A stretch of 64,000 nt of DNA from an uncultured Muribaculaceae bacterium (lineage in GTDB: Bacteria > Bacteroidota > Bacteroidia > Bacteroidales > Muribaculaceae). The notes beneath the pieces are model-generated. The model had not been told where the DNA came from and made no database searches. It worked only from the letters and a program-made list of their open reading frames with translations. Made by a program: the position numbers and the translations under genes. Where the stretch lies: NCBI GenBank assembly GCA_947174275.1, contig CAMWIJ010000003.1, positions 26,653 through 90,652 on the forward strand, read 5' to 3'. Of this stretch, positions 37,798 to 47,392 are shown piece by piece (position 1 is the first letter of the stretch; each line of letters begins with the position of its first letter).

Positions 37798-38766
37798 TCA
37801 GTCCATTACATGACCGGCATTCTCAGAGTCGCTGACCATGCGGGCGTATTCTTCGGGCGTGAGATCCTGGAAATAATAGTTTACCGGATTTTGCGGCACT
37901 CCTTTGAGTCGCACCTCGTAATGGAGATGCGAACCTGTCGACTTGCCTGTATTTCCCACCTTGCCGATAAGGTCGCCGCGTTTCACTTTCTGTCCCTGAG
38001 TGACGAGGATTTCGCTGAGGTGTGCGAAGCGTGTGGTGTAGCCGTAGCCGTGGCTGATGTCTATGGCATTGCCGTAGCCACTGTTCCATCCGGCTTCGGT
38101 GACAGTGCCGTCGCCAGTGGCATAGACCGATGTGCCGGTGGGCGCCGCGAAGTCCATGCCGTCATGATGCTTTGAAGTGCCGTAGATGGGGTCGACTCGC
38201 CATCCGTAGCCCGATGCCATCTGCGTCATGTCCTCTTCAGATACGGGCTGTATTGACGGTATGTGCGACAGTCTGTCGCTGTTGAGGTTAATCGCCTCGG
38301 CGAGACGGTCAAACGAAAGTGATTGCACGTAGACCTGGCGCTCGAGCAGCTCGAGTTTGCGCGTCACTTCCGATAGTTTCTCTTTGTCAGGCATGTTTTT
38401 GATGTTGTCGGCGCTGAAACGGGCCAGCCCGGCATAGCGTTGACGGGCTGTCAGCGGGTCAATCTGCATGATGACGCGATACAGGTTGTTGTCGCGCTCG
38501 GCCAAGTCGTCCATGACCGTTATCGCGGTGTTTAGCCGTTCGTCGAGTACTTCGACATGACTGCGCAGCGCTTCGTTCTCTTTGCGGAGCTGCTTCTCTT
38601 TGGGCAGGTCGATGCAGATATAGAGCATGATAAGAATTGCCGCGCCGATGGCAGTCCCTTCGAGAATATATTTTGTCCATGCCCATACGCGCTGTCCGCG
38701 GGAAGGGTAGACCCTCTCGTAGTTTTCAGTGGAAGGATTGTAACGGTAATATATTTTCTTTCTCAT
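37798..38766 (-). CDS. M23-family (LytM-type) murein endopeptidase
   Basis: 322 residues. Cytoplasmic N-terminus, one helix at about 34-53 (EGTAIGAAILIMLYICIDL), a coiled coil, then the LytM domain: zinc ligands in HHDGMDFAAPTG and HLHYE, with GYGNAIDISHGYGYTTRFAHLS between. All metal ligands are present, so it is likely active, cutting peptide cross-links in the periplasm. It is divergent from alaS across 157 bp. Confidence 0.93.
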   Translation of the reverse strand: MRKKIYYRYNPSTENYERVYPSRGQRVWAWTKYILEGTAIGAAILIMLYICIDLPKEKQLRKENEALRSHVEVLDERLNTAITVMDDLAERDNNLYRVIMQIDPLTARQRYAGLARFSADNIKNMPDKEKLSEVTRKLELLERQVYVQSLSFDRLAEAINLNSDRLSHIPSIQPVSEEDMTQMASGYGWRVDPIYGTSKHHDGMDFAAPTGTSVYATGDGTVTEAGWNSGYGNAIDISHGYGYTTRFAHLSEILVTQGQKVKRGDLIGKVGNTGKSTGSHLHYEVRLKGVPQNPVNYYFQDLTPEEYARMVSDSENAGHVMD

Positions 38767-38839
38767 CGCTTGTCGATATTTGAAGCGGGCGGCGGTGTCA
38801 GCACTTTTTCATAAATAAGCGTCTGAATGCCCGCAACAA

Positions 38840-38871
38840 TTTGCGAATTTAACAAAAAACACGTAATTTTG
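38840..38871 (+). promoter_or_regulatory. alaS promoter
   Basis: TTTG (38840-38843), 20-bp spacer, TAATTTTG (38864-38871); leader about 48 nt. Confidence 0.75.
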
Positions 38872-38923
38872 CTAATTATTTTAAGCAAAATTATATCCCA
38901 ACATTATACATTATTCTTTCAAT

Positions 38924-41542
38924 ATGTTGACAGCTAAAGAAATACGCGAGTCATTCAAGGATTTTTTCCGCACTAAGGGACATCAGATTGTCCCGTCGGC
39001 TCCAATGGTGATTAAAGATGACCCCACGCTGATGTTTACCAACGCGGGCATGAACCAGTTCAAAGATATTATTTTAGGAAACAAGGCGGCGAAATTCACA
39101 CGCGTGGCCGACTCGCAGAAATGTCTGCGTGTGTCAGGCAAGCACAACGACCTTGAGGAAGTAGGCCACGACACATATCACCACACAATGTTTGAAATGT
39201 TGGGCAACTGGTCGTTTGGCGACTATTTCAAGGCCGAGGCAATCGATTGGGCGTGGGAATATCTTGTCGATGTGCTCCATCTCGACAAAAACCGGCTCTA
39301 TGCCACCGTGTTTGAAGGCTCGAAGGAGGAAGGTCTGGAGCGTGACAACGAAGCTGCTTCGTATTGGGAAAAGCATCTTCCGGCCGACCATATCATCAAC
39401 GGCAACAAACACGACAACTTCTGGGAGATGGGTGATACAGGTCCGTGTGGTCCCTGCTCGGAGATACATATCGACCTGCGCAGCGATGAAGAGCGAGCCG
39501 CAGTGTCCGGCCGCGATCTTGTCAACCACGACCATCCCCAGGTAATCGAGATATGGAACCTTGTGTTCATGCAGTTCAACCGCAAGGCCGACGGTTCGCT
39601 CGAATCGCTGCCCGCCAAGGTAATCGACACCGGCATGGGCTTCGAGCGTCTCTGCATGGCTCTTCAGGGCAAGACCTCTAACTACGATACCGATGTGTTC
39701 ACGCCGCTTATCTCGAAGATAGCCGAGTTGTCGGGCAAGAAATATGGCGAGGACGCAAAGGTAGATGTAGCGATGCGAGTAATCGCCGACCATGTGCGCA
39801 CCATCGCTTTCTCAATTGCTGACTCTCAGCTTCCCTCAAACGCAAAAGCCGGCTATGTGATCAGACGTATCCTGCGCCGTGCAGTGCGTTACGCCTATAC
39901 GTTCCTTGACCAGCGCTCGGCTTTCATGTACCGCATCATCGACACTCTGATCGACTCGATGGGCGAGGCTTATCCCGAGATAGCCAAGCAGCGCGAGCTT
40001 ATAATGAAAGTAATCAAGGAGGAGGAAGACTCATTCCTGCGCACGCTCGAAAACGGCATTCGTCTGCTCGACAACGCTATAGCTCAGGCAAAGAGCCGTG
40101 GCGAATCGGAAATCTCAGGCAAAGAGGCCTTTGTGCTTTATGATACCTACGGTTTCCCTCTCGACCTCACTCAGCTCATACTCAAGGAGAACGGCATGAC
40201 TCTCAATCAGGCTGAGTTTGACACTGAAATGGCCGCTCAGAAGCAGCGTGCACGCAGTGCCGCCGCAGTTGAGGCCGACGACTGGGTAGTTGTCAGCGAA
40301 GGTGAGCAGGAATTTGTCGGCTACGACAATACAGAGGCGGAGGCGCGTATACTGCGTTACCGCAAAATCAAACAGAAAAATCAGGAATACTACCAGATAA
40401 TACTTGACAAGACTCCGTTCTATGCCGAAATGGGCGGACAGGTCGGCGACCGAGGCACTCTCGTGTGCGGCGACGAGACTGTCGAGATATATGACACCAA
40501 GCGTGAAAACGGTGTAGGTGTGCATCTGACAAAAACACTTCCCGCCGATCCGGCTGCTGTGTTTACGGCTGCTATCGACAAGGAAGCCCGTCAGGCCACG
40601 TCGTGCAACCATACGGCGACACACCTTCTCCACGAAGCTCTCCGCGAGGTGCTCGGAACGCATGTTGAGCAGAAAGGATCGTTTGTATCGCCCGATGTGC
40701 TCCGTTTTGACTTCTCGCATTTCCAGAAACTGACGCCCGAAGAGATTTCAAAAGTCGAGAAACTTGCCAACCGGAAAGTGCGTCAGGCAATAGCCCGTGA
40801 AGAGCACCGCAACATGCCCATCGCCGATGCGATGAAAATGGGGGCGATGGCTCTCTTCGGCGAGAAATATGGCGACGAGGTGCGCGTGATATGCTACGGC
40901 GACTCGGTTGAGCTCTGCGGTGGCACACACGTTGACAATACCGGCAATATCGGCATGATAAAAATTGTGTCGGAAAGCTCTATTGCTGCCGGCATACGTC
41001 GTATAGAGGCAATAACAGGAGCCAATGTTGAGAAATCGATCGACGATACTGCCGAAATGCTCCGCCAGATGGCTGCCATGTTCAATAACGCGCCCAATGT
41101 GCTTCAGGCGATAAAGAAAGCCATTGAAGAGAATGCCCAGTTGCGCGAGCAGGCTCAGGAATATATGCAGGAACGTGTCAACACCCTTGCAAAGAACCTG
41201 ATTGCCTCGGCGACAGAAGTCAACGGCATCAGACTCATGACAATGTCAGGAGTGCGTATTCCCGATGTTGTCAAGAATGTGGCGTTTGCAGTCAGGGCAC
41301 AGATGCCTGAAGGCTCGGCATTCGTGGCAGCTACGACAGACGTAGCCGGCAAACCGTTGTTGACTGTGATGCTTGCCGACGATGTCGTGGCGCGCGGACT
41401 CAATGCATCTGCAATGGTGCGCGAGGCAGCCAAAGCCATAAAAGGCGGTGGCGGCGGTCAGCCCGGCTTCGCCCAGGCAGGCGGCAAAGATGCCTCAAAC
41501 ATCGAAAAAGCCCTCGAAACCCTCATCGCCGCCATAAAATAA
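38924..41542 (+). CDS. alaS: Alanyl-tRNA synthetase
   Basis: 872 residues. Class II catalytic core ([51 protein letters not shown]), the editing domain with [16 protein letters not shown] and [10 protein letters not shown], and the C-Ala domain ending [16 protein letters not shown]. Length fits the family (E. coli 876). Charges tRNA-Ala. A 12-bp stem terminator follows. Confidence 0.98.
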   Translation: MLTAKEIRESFKDFFRTKGHQIVPSAPMVIKDDPTLMFTNAGMNQFKDIILGNKAAKFTRVADSQKCLRVSGKHNDLEEVGHDTYHHTMFEMLGNWSFGDYFKAEAIDWAWEYLVDVLHLDKNRLYATVFEGSKEEGLERDNEAASYWEKHLPADHIINGNKHDNFWEMGDTGPCGPCSEIHIDLRSDEERAAVSGRDLVNHDHPQVIEIWNLVFMQFNRKADGSLESLPAKVIDTGMGFERLCMALQGKTSNYDTDVFTPLISKIAELSGKKYGEDAKVDVAMRVIADHVRTIAFSIADSQLPSNAKAGYVIRRILRRAVRYAYTFLDQRSAFMYRIIDTLIDSMGEAYPEIAKQRELIMKVIKEEEDSFLRTLENGIRLLDNAIAQAKSRGESEISGKEAFVLYDTYGFPLDLTQLILKENGMTLNQAEFDTEMAAQKQRARSAAAVEADDWVVVSEGEQEFVGYDNTEAEARILRYRKIKQKNQEYYQIILDKTPFYAEMGGQVGDRGTLVCGDETVEIYDTKRENGVGVHLTKTLPADPAAVFTAAIDKEARQATSCNHTATHLLHEALREVLGTHVEQKGSFVSPDVLRFDFSHFQKLTPEEISKVEKLANRKVRQAIAREEHRNMPIADAMKMGAMALFGEKYGDEVRVICYGDSVELCGGTHVDNTGNIGMIKIVSESSIAAGIRRIEAITGANVEKSIDDTAEMLRQMAAMFNNAPNVLQAIKKAIEENAQLREQAQEYMQERVNTLAKNLIASATEVNGIRLMTMSGVRIPDVVKNVAFAVRAQMPEGSAFVAATTDVAGKPLLTVMLADDVVARGLNASAMVREAAKAIKGGGGGQPGFAQAGGKDASNIEKALETLIAAIK

Positions 41543-41562
41543 GCAGCACTATACAGATATAT

Positions 41563-41605
41563 AAGATGCCGGAGAACGAAAAAAGCGTTTTCCGGCATCT
41601 TTTGC
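41563..41605 (+). terminator. Terminator after alaS
   Basis: AAGATGCCGGA / TCCGGCATCTT, perfect 11-bp stem, loop of 17 nt, then TTTG. Confidence 0.8.
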
Positions 41606-41616
41606 TTAAAATTTGG

Positions 41617-41670
41617 CATGATTTCAAAAATAAATGGATATATTTACATATTCATATTTTTGAAATCATG
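41617..41670. promoter_or_regulatory. Perfect 16-bp inverted repeat over the TlpA-like gene start
   Basis: CATGATTTCAAAAATA (41617-41632) and its exact complement (41655-41670) flank 22 bp. The right arm ends in the ATG start codon of the next gene. The interval holds TATATTTA (41639-41646), one base off the -7 consensus, with TTTG at 41612-41615. It may be an operator around the promoter or, if transcription starts upstream, a start-blocking hairpin. Confidence 0.6.
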
Positions 41671-42813
41671 AGGAATATATTCATAGGACTTTTGGGATTT
41701 ATGGCACTCGTGTGCTCGTGTGCCTCCAAAAAGGCGGTCAATATGGGGGCTGCGAAGAGGCCGGGGATCAGTTTTATTTTTAACGGGACGCAGCGGCCTG
41801 ACTCTGTCATATTGCGTGTGGCGGGGGTGCCTGCTGATACTTCTTCTTTGTTTTTGAATGATTATGTCGGTATTCTCCAGAACGGGAGGCGGGTGGCTGT
41901 CGCTGTCGCCGGCGATACAGTAAGTGTCGGCGCGGAGGCTGTGCCTTCGGCTTTTATGGTACAGTTTGACTATTACAGTGCGCCTACGTTGTATATCCGT
42001 CCGGGTGAGCATATCGATATGGTGGTGTCGTCAATAAGCCCGATGAAGTATGAGATATCAGATACGCCCCTTTATGACGAGGAGCTGCCGTACGCCGATG
42101 AGGCCGATGATTTCAGGTACAAGACGTTCAGGTTTGCCCGCAGCAAGTGGACTGACGTGCAATATGACTCTATCACTGCCGCGCATCGTCGATTTCTCCG
42201 CAAGATGGTGACTGAGCGTCCGGCTTCGGAGCGTGTCGTGTACCATCTTTTCTGCATCGAGGATGAGTTTGTCCCCGAAGCATTTGAATGTCTTGCTCCC
42301 GAGGCTGCCAATACGTTATATTATCCGGCGTTGTGCGCCAAGAGGAAAAGTGTGCTCAGGACTATGGCTCAGCGTCAGATGATGGACAATATTGTGGAGA
42401 ACGGGCTGCCGTGCATTGATTTCAATCTGCCTGACAGCACTGGCACTCAGTTTACGCTCAGCAGCCTGCGCGGCAAGTGGGTGTTGCTTGATTTCTGGAC
42501 GACATGGTGCGGCCCGTGCCGGAGAGGTTTCGCCACGATGAAGGAGATATACGGCAGGTATTCCGACCGTATGGAGATTGTGGCGGTGGCCTGCGGCGAT
42601 CATGAGGCGGAGTGGAAACGCGTTGTTGAGGATTATGAGCTTCCGTGGGTCAATCTGTTGGCCGCGAACGGGCCGGACGGCACGGTGGCGGGTTATCCGG
42701 TCAGAAGTTATCCTACCAAAATCATTATTGACCCTGACGGCAATGTCAGGGATATGCATATAGGTGAAGACGAGGAGTTTTACAGCACCCTTGAGGATTT
42801 GTTGAACGAATGA
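41668..42813 (+). CDS. TlpA-like thioredoxin-fold lipoprotein
   Basis: 381 residues. Signal peptide with a lipobox (FMALVCSC), an N-terminal beta-rich region of about 210 residues like the DUF4369-type domain of Bacteroidetes redox proteins, and a C-terminal AhpC/TSA-TlpA domain with the redox motif WTTWCGPCRRG at about 275 and the cis-Pro in RSYPTKIIIDPDG. Probably a periplasmic membrane-anchored thiol-disulfide reductase. Upstream in-frame ATG 41566 falls in the alaS terminator, so 41668 is chosen. The next gene begins 4 bp after its stop. Confidence 0.88.
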   Translation: MRNIFIGLLGFMALVCSCASKKAVNMGAAKRPGISFIFNGTQRPDSVILRVAGVPADTSSLFLNDYVGILQNGRRVAVAVAGDTVSVGAEAVPSAFMVQFDYYSAPTLYIRPGEHIDMVVSSISPMKYEISDTPLYDEELPYADEADDFRYKTFRFARSKWTDVQYDSITAAHRRFLRKMVTERPASERVVYHLFCIEDEFVPEAFECLAPEAANTLYYPALCAKRKSVLRTMAQRQMMDNIVENGLPCIDFNLPDSTGTQFTLSSLRGKWVLLDFWTTWCGPCRRGFATMKEIYGRYSDRMEIVAVACGDHEAEWKRVVEDYELPWVNLLAANGPDGTVAGYPVRSYPTKIIIDPDGNVRDMHIGEDEEFYSTLEDLLNE

Positions 42814-42817
42814 TACG

Positions 42818-44491
42818 ATGGGAAAAAGGGAAGATATTGTGTGCAGGTTGTTGCCTGCGGTGGCATTGTGTTGCCTGATGCTGATGGCATGCGGACAGTC
42901 GCAGAAACGCTATGACCGTATCCTCACCGACGCCGGGCGGTGTCTGGAGACATGCATGACCGACAGTGCAGTGATCATTCTTGAGAGTATTGATGTTGCC
43001 GACCTCGGGCATGATTCGCTTCGGGCAAAATATGCCTATATCATGGCATTGGCTCATCTGCGGCAGAACAGGTCGATGATAGGGGACTCGCTTATCGGAA
43101 TGGCCCATAAGTATTATAGCGGCAAGGACAAGGTCAGGGATATGCGTAGCGGGGCACTGACGGCTTTTTATAAGTTCTGGGTAGGTGATACACCGGGCGC
43201 GGTGGCGATGCTTGATTCGCTGACATCATTGGAGAGCGTGCCTGATTCACTGATGGTCGAGGCTTTGCGTATGCGCGTCCTTCTCGGAGCTTCACGTTAT
43301 GAAGGTGAGAGTAATGTCAGACCGGCAAAAAGGCTCGCCAGAATGGAGACGGATCCGCTTAGGCGCGTCGAGGCAAAATATATGATGGTTGCGGCATACG
43401 AGTATGCGGGGCATCTTGACAGTGCTCTTGAGATTATAGATAGCCTTTTGGTCTTTGCGAGCGAGAATGGCGATGGCAGGTTGCATTTTGAATTTACACT
43501 GGAGCGTGTCCAACTGCTACTGGGACTCAAGCGCTATGCGGAAAGCAATGAAATGGCTGACTATATATTGGAGCATGCTCCGGGCAACGACGCCACTTAT
43601 GTCATATATATGCTGAAGGCGTACAATCATTTCAACATGGGTGATTATGCCGGGGCTATCAATTATCTGGCCGAGGCCGACAGCATATCCACCAATCTCA
43701 GTTTTGAGGAGGACAATTATTATCAGAATTTCAGCCGTTTGATGCAAGCAGTATTGGAATATCGGGAAACGGGGCATTTGTCGCCCACACACATAGCGCA
43801 GAATACCAACCGACAGAAAGAGCGGTTCAACCGCATGCAGGCATCACAGTGGGAGTCGGAGAGGAGTGCCCTCAAGAGTGAGAGCCGCGCACTGGCGCTC
43901 AAGGCTGAAAATCGGAACAAGACAATAATCATAATGGTGATAGTCTTTGTAAGCGTGATTGTGTCAGGGTCGCTTGTCTGGATAACAAAAATCCGCCGGC
44001 GCCGCCAGTTGGAAAGCGAGGAGCGTGCGGAGGCATTGCAGAAGATGGTCGATGAATTCAAGAGCGTGCCTGCTGTCGCGGAACCTGACAACGAGACTCT
44101 GCGTCGCGCCATGCTTCAGCAGCTTGGCATAGTGAAGATGGTGGCAGAGACTCCGACGGAGCAGAACCGCGAGATGTTGCGGCGCATATCGTCGATAGGT
44201 GCCGAGATTGGCGACAATCTTGTCAACTGGCATAATCTCTACGATGTCATCGATAATCTTTATTCCGGATTTTACACGCGGTTGCGTGAGCGTTATGGTG
44301 AGCTCCTGACCGAGAAAGAGACTCAGATAATCGTGCTCATGGCGGCCGGATTTTCCACCAAAGAGATGTCGGTGATAACATCTCAGACCACTGCCACTAT
44401 TTATGTGCGCAAATCTGCGATAAGGCGCAAACTCGGCATCGCAGAGAAGGAAGATATAATGGCATTTCTGCGCCGGGAGCCGGCCGGTTAA
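42818..44491 (+). CDS. TPR lipoprotein-like membrane regulator with LuxR-type HTH
   Basis: 557 residues. N-terminal signal with a lipobox-like end (LMLMAC, Cys25), TPR-like helical repeats through about residue 330, one membrane helix at about 368-389 (IIIMVIVFVSVIVSGSLVWI), a cytoplasmic coiled coil, and a C-terminal LuxR/GerE-type helix-turn-helix at about 498-555 (LTEKETQIIVLMAAGFSTKEMSVITSQTTATIYVRKSAIRRKLG). This is a one-component membrane regulator plan: periplasmic sensing, DNA binding inside. It is tightly coupled to the TlpA-like gene and lies upstream of a barrel gene it may control. Confidence 0.82.
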   Translation: MGKREDIVCRLLPAVALCCLMLMACGQSQKRYDRILTDAGRCLETCMTDSAVIILESIDVADLGHDSLRAKYAYIMALAHLRQNRSMIGDSLIGMAHKYYSGKDKVRDMRSGALTAFYKFWVGDTPGAVAMLDSLTSLESVPDSLMVEALRMRVLLGASRYEGESNVRPAKRLARMETDPLRRVEAKYMMVAAYEYAGHLDSALEIIDSLLVFASENGDGRLHFEFTLERVQLLLGLKRYAESNEMADYILEHAPGNDATYVIYMLKAYNHFNMGDYAGAINYLAEADSISTNLSFEEDNYYQNFSRLMQAVLEYRETGHLSPTHIAQNTNRQKERFNRMQASQWESERSALKSESRALALKAENRNKTIIIMVIVFVSVIVSGSLVWITKIRRRRQLESEERAEALQKMVDEFKSVPAVAEPDNETLRRAMLQQLGIVKMVAETPTEQNREMLRRISSIGAEIGDNLVNWHNLYDVIDNLYSGFYTRLRERYGELLTEKETQIIVLMAAGFSTKEMSVITSQTTATIYVRKSAIRRKLGIAEKEDIMAFLRREPAG

Positions 44492-44571
44492 GGCGGTTTT
44501 AGACCGCAGTGGCGCAAATTTAGATTTTTAAGAAAAACATGTGCTGATTATCAGGGCGTTGCATCTGCCTT

Positions 44572-44619
44572 GTTAAGACTTTTATATTTGGAGTTAAGAC
44601 GTTTTCAGACATAATTTTG
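44572..44619 (+). promoter_or_regulatory. Promoter of the barrel gene with direct repeats
   Basis: TTTG (44587-44590), 21-bp spacer, TAATTTTG (44612-44619). Two copies of GTTAAGAC (44572-44579 and 44593-44600) lie 21 bp apart, that is on the same face of the helix, around the -33 box. Confidence 0.65.
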
Positions 44620-44714
44620 CATCGGAAGTCAACCACACGACGATGACATGCCGGAGTCGATACCGGCAGCGGAAAGCAGAGGTTGACAGCAATTTTGAAA
44701 ATCATTTAAAACCG

Positions 44715-46814
44715 ATGTTTATGTCAAGAGAAAAGAAAACAGCAGCCACATTGATTGCAACAATGTTTTGCGCGACAGCCGCGTTCGCGCAGACTGAAGT
44801 GCCCGACACCATTCAGGCCGATGCCCTTGCCGAAATCACCGTGCAGGCGCCGAAAGTAATCCACAAGGCCGATATGGATGTGTTCTATCCGTCGAAGAGT
44901 GCCGTAGAGGCTTCTAAAGACGGTATGGCACTGCTGAGGAATATGCTTATACCGACAATGACGGTCAACGATGTGCTCGGCACCGTTACCTCGTCGGGCA
45001 AAGATGTGCAGGTGCGGATCAACGGGCGTGTGGCTACAATCGACCAGGTGAAAGCGCTTTTGCCTGAGACAATCAAGCGGGTGGAGTGGACCGATAATCC
45101 AGGCCTGAGATATAACGGCGCCACTGCTGTGGTCAATTTCATTGTTGCAAATCCTACTCTGGGAGGCTCGCTGATGGCGCAAGCGATGCCGTCGCTCAAT
45201 ACGGCGTTCGGCAATTACGGCGCGTCACTGAAACTTAACAACGGACGTTCGCAGTGGGGAGTGAGTGCCAACTATAAACTCACCAACAAGATTGACGCCC
45301 ATCGTGAATATACCGAGACATTCACCCGCCCCGACGGCAGCATTCTGACCCGCACTGAAACTCCTGTCGACGGCTATGTCAATGACACATCCGGCAGCCT
45401 GCAGCTCGACTACAGCTACATCAAGCCTGACACGACTGTGTTGTGGGTTGCAATCCGAGGCGACAGACGCTGGCCGGAAGGCTCAATGTTTGACGGGCTG
45501 ATGTCGCTCAGTAACGGTGAGAATGATATCCGTATGCGTGACTACAGCCGCCGCACGGGATTTTCTCCTGTTCTCTCTGCCTATCTGGAGCAGCATTTCG
45601 CGCATAATCAGCTGATTGCTGTTGATTTCAACGCCTCGTTATACAACGGACGCACTGTCCAGTCATATACAGAGCAGGTGGCCGGAGCTACTGAATATAT
45701 TACTGATGTCAATACGTCAATCAAAGACCGCAACAGCGCGTATGGCATCGAGGCCGACTATATAAGAAACTGGAGAAACTCGAAACTGACAGCCGGTGTA
45801 TCATACACAGCCAACAGAAACCGCTCTACTTACGAAAATCTCGGCGGAGAGGTATTCAACCAGCGTCAGGACAAGGTGTATCTCTTTGCAGAATATTTCC
45901 GCCGCATCGGCAAAGTGACACTGACCGGCGGTCTTGGCGCGCAATACACCTCGTTTCATTTCAAGGAAACCAATCAGGGAAACAGCTCCTGGAACCTTCG
46001 CCCGCAGTTCTCCGCCACCTACAAGCCGGCGCAGTCTCATCAGTTGCGTCTCGGTTTCACATCATGGCAGACAGCTCCGTCACTTGCCGAAACGAATGTC
46101 GCTCCGCAGCAGCTCGACGGTTTTCAGTGGCAGATCGGAAATCCAAATCTCAAGACCTCCTCGTCATATATGCTGTCGCTCAATTACAACTTCATGTTTC
46201 CCCGCGTGATGGGCGCGTTAGGCTTGCGTGCATTCTCTTCACCTGACGCTATCACGGCCTGCTACAACTGGGCAGATGACCGTCTCGTCACATCGTTTGA
46301 AAACAGCGACGGGCTCCAGAACCTCGCTTTCTATCTCTCCCCGCAGGTGGAAGTGATACCCGACTGGGTGATGATGAGCGGAACACTACAGTATAAAGCC
46401 GAGAGAATGAAGGGCAGAGGCTACCGTCACTATAATCATAACTGGAGCGGCGGTGTGACGGCAGTGGTGCAGCACTGGGGATTTAACCTGATGGCGCAGT
46501 ATCAGAAATCTGAGTCAAGTCTGTTTGGTGAAAAACTTACGTGGGGCGAATCATATTCGGTAGTGTCGCTCGGCTATGGCCGCGACAATTGGGAGATAGC
46601 AGCCGGAGTGTATTGCCCGTTTACAAAATATGACCAGGGCGCGCGTCTCTACAACAGATACAACAACAACGAGATGCATCTGCGCATCGACATGGCTCCG
46701 ATGCCATTCCTCCAGTTCAGTTACAATTTACAGTGGGGACGACAGAAGCGCGGAGCCGGCAAACTTGTCAATGTCGATGCCGGAGTCGACTCCTCAAAAG
46801 CTACACGACGTTAA
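44715..46814 (+). CDS. Outer-membrane beta-barrel protein (OMP_b-brl_3 type)
   Basis: About 699 residues. Signal peptide (REKKTAATLIATMFCATAAFAQ), a plug-like region (ITVQAPKVIHKADMDVFYPS...VRINGRVATIDQVKALLP...GLRYNGATAVVNFIV), and a barrel of about 500 residues with alternating aromatic strands. There is no carboxypeptidase-like N-terminal domain and no TonB box that I can identify with confidence, and no SusD partner follows, so it differs from SusC. The last residues (DSSKATRR) do not end in the usual aromatic residue. Start may be 44715 or 44721; ATG-like frame from 44643 is rejected because it precedes the signal peptide. A promoter of its own lies upstream. Confidence 0.83.
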   Translation: MFMSREKKTAATLIATMFCATAAFAQTEVPDTIQADALAEITVQAPKVIHKADMDVFYPSKSAVEASKDGMALLRNMLIPTMTVNDVLGTVTSSGKDVQVRINGRVATIDQVKALLPETIKRVEWTDNPGLRYNGATAVVNFIVANPTLGGSLMAQAMPSLNTAFGNYGASLKLNNGRSQWGVSANYKLTNKIDAHREYTETFTRPDGSILTRTETPVDGYVNDTSGSLQLDYSYIKPDTTVLWVAIRGDRRWPEGSMFDGLMSLSNGENDIRMRDYSRRTGFSPVLSAYLEQHFAHNQLIAVDFNASLYNGRTVQSYTEQVAGATEYITDVNTSIKDRNSAYGIEADYIRNWRNSKLTAGVSYTANRNRSTYENLGGEVFNQRQDKVYLFAEYFRRIGKVTLTGGLGAQYTSFHFKETNQGNSSWNLRPQFSATYKPAQSHQLRLGFTSWQTAPSLAETNVAPQQLDGFQWQIGNPNLKTSSSYMLSLNYNFMFPRVMGALGLRAFSSPDAITACYNWADDRLVTSFENSDGLQNLAFYLSPQVEVIPDWVMMSGTLQYKAERMKGRGYRHYNHNWSGGVTAVVQHWGFNLMAQYQKSESSLFGEKLTWGESYSVVSLGYGRDNWEIAAGVYCPFTKYDQGARLYNRYNNNEMHLRIDMAPMPFLQFSYNLQWGRQKRGAGKLVNVDAGVDSSKATRR

Positions 46815-46834
46815 TTTGGGATTTTATAAAAAAC

Positions 46835-46871
46835 GATGCGGGCGCGCTGTTTTATGCAGTGTGTCCGCATC
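46835..46871. terminator. Hairpin between convergent genes
   Basis: GATGCGG / CCGCATC outer arms continue inward as an 8-bp stem that is complete with G-U pairs in plus-strand RNA. A T run follows on the minus-strand side, so it can serve the barrel gene and the small membrane gene. Confidence 0.6.
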
Positions 46872-46875
46872 ATGT

Positions 46876-47088
46876 CTATGCGAATGCGGCTATGACTGTT
46901 ATCAGGCAGCCGAGCACTTCAATGCCGAGACCAATAAATATCAGCGGGCGGTAGTGCGCTTTCAGCTCCTGCTTTTTCAAGGGTGTATGCCCGTTGGCCT
47001 TGTAGTCGCGGTAATATCGGTATTTGAATATATATCTGACTATCAGTCCGATTGCAAATACAACTATGCCAAACCAAAACCAAAACAT
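46876..47088 (-). CDS. Small two-helix membrane protein
   Basis: 70 residues. Two hydrophobic segments (FWFGIVVFAIGLIVRYIF and PLIFIGLGIEVLGCLITVIAAF) separated by a basic loop (KYRYYRDYKANGHTPLKKQELKAH). The composition is that of a real inner-membrane protein, and it ends just before a hairpin. No family recognised. An overlapping plus-strand frame has no protein character. Confidence 0.55.
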   Translation of the reverse strand: MFWFWFGIVVFAIGLIVRYIFKYRYYRDYKANGHTPLKKQELKAHYRPLIFIGLGIEVLGCLITVIAAFA

Positions 47089-47263
47089 GATCGTATAAAA
47101 TTAAATTTATAATAATAAGTAATAATTTTTATGGCTTTCTTAAGACTTACTTATTTATAACGGAGTGGACTATGAAATGGTTGGATACTGCTTTCTGAAC
47201 TGACTGCTTTCTGAGCTCCGCAGCCCATGTCTTTTCTAATTTTTGAAATTAATTGTCGAAAAA
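47089..47263. other. Intergenic, no gene; 16-bp tandem duplication
   Basis: AT-rich. ACTGCTTTCTGAACTG (47187-47202) is followed directly by ACTGCTTTCTGAGCTC (47203-47218), 14 of 16 bases identical. Nothing else recognised before the promoter at 47264. Confidence 0.5.
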
Positions 47264-47295
47264 TTTGGTTTATATTATAAACTAAACTATCTTTG
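47264..47295 (+). promoter_or_regulatory. Promoter of the membrane-protein/HTH operon with operator in the spacer
   Basis: TTTG (47264-47267), 20-bp spacer, TATCTTTG (47288-47295). The palindrome GTTTATATTATAAAC (47268-47282) begins directly after the -33 box and fills most of the spacer, the place expected for a repressor site. Confidence 0.75.
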
Positions 47296-47348
47296 CAACG
47301 AAAACATGAGTGGAATCGCGCGACCGCTCTTTTTTTTAGAATCAAATG

Positions 47349-47363
47349 GTTTATGTTATAAAC
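47349..47363 (+). promoter_or_regulatory. Second operator-like palindrome
   Basis: GTTTATGTTATAAAC, 14 of 15 bases the same as the copy in the promoter, with an extra flanking G-C pair. It lies in the leader, 30 bp before the first gene. Confidence 0.7.
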
Positions 47364-47392
47364 CTAATATTAACCTTCAAAATCCTTACAAA

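Noticed and set aside
41617..41670. Invertible promoter of the Bacteroides phase-variation type
   Set aside because: Inverted repeats are present, but the segment between them is only 22 bp, much shorter than the usual invertible segments, and no serine or tyrosine recombinase is near.
46630..47112. 160-residue plus-strand frame past the end of the barrel gene
   Set aside because: It overlaps the barrel gene in another frame, crosses a hairpin and is antisense to a more plausible two-helix membrane protein.
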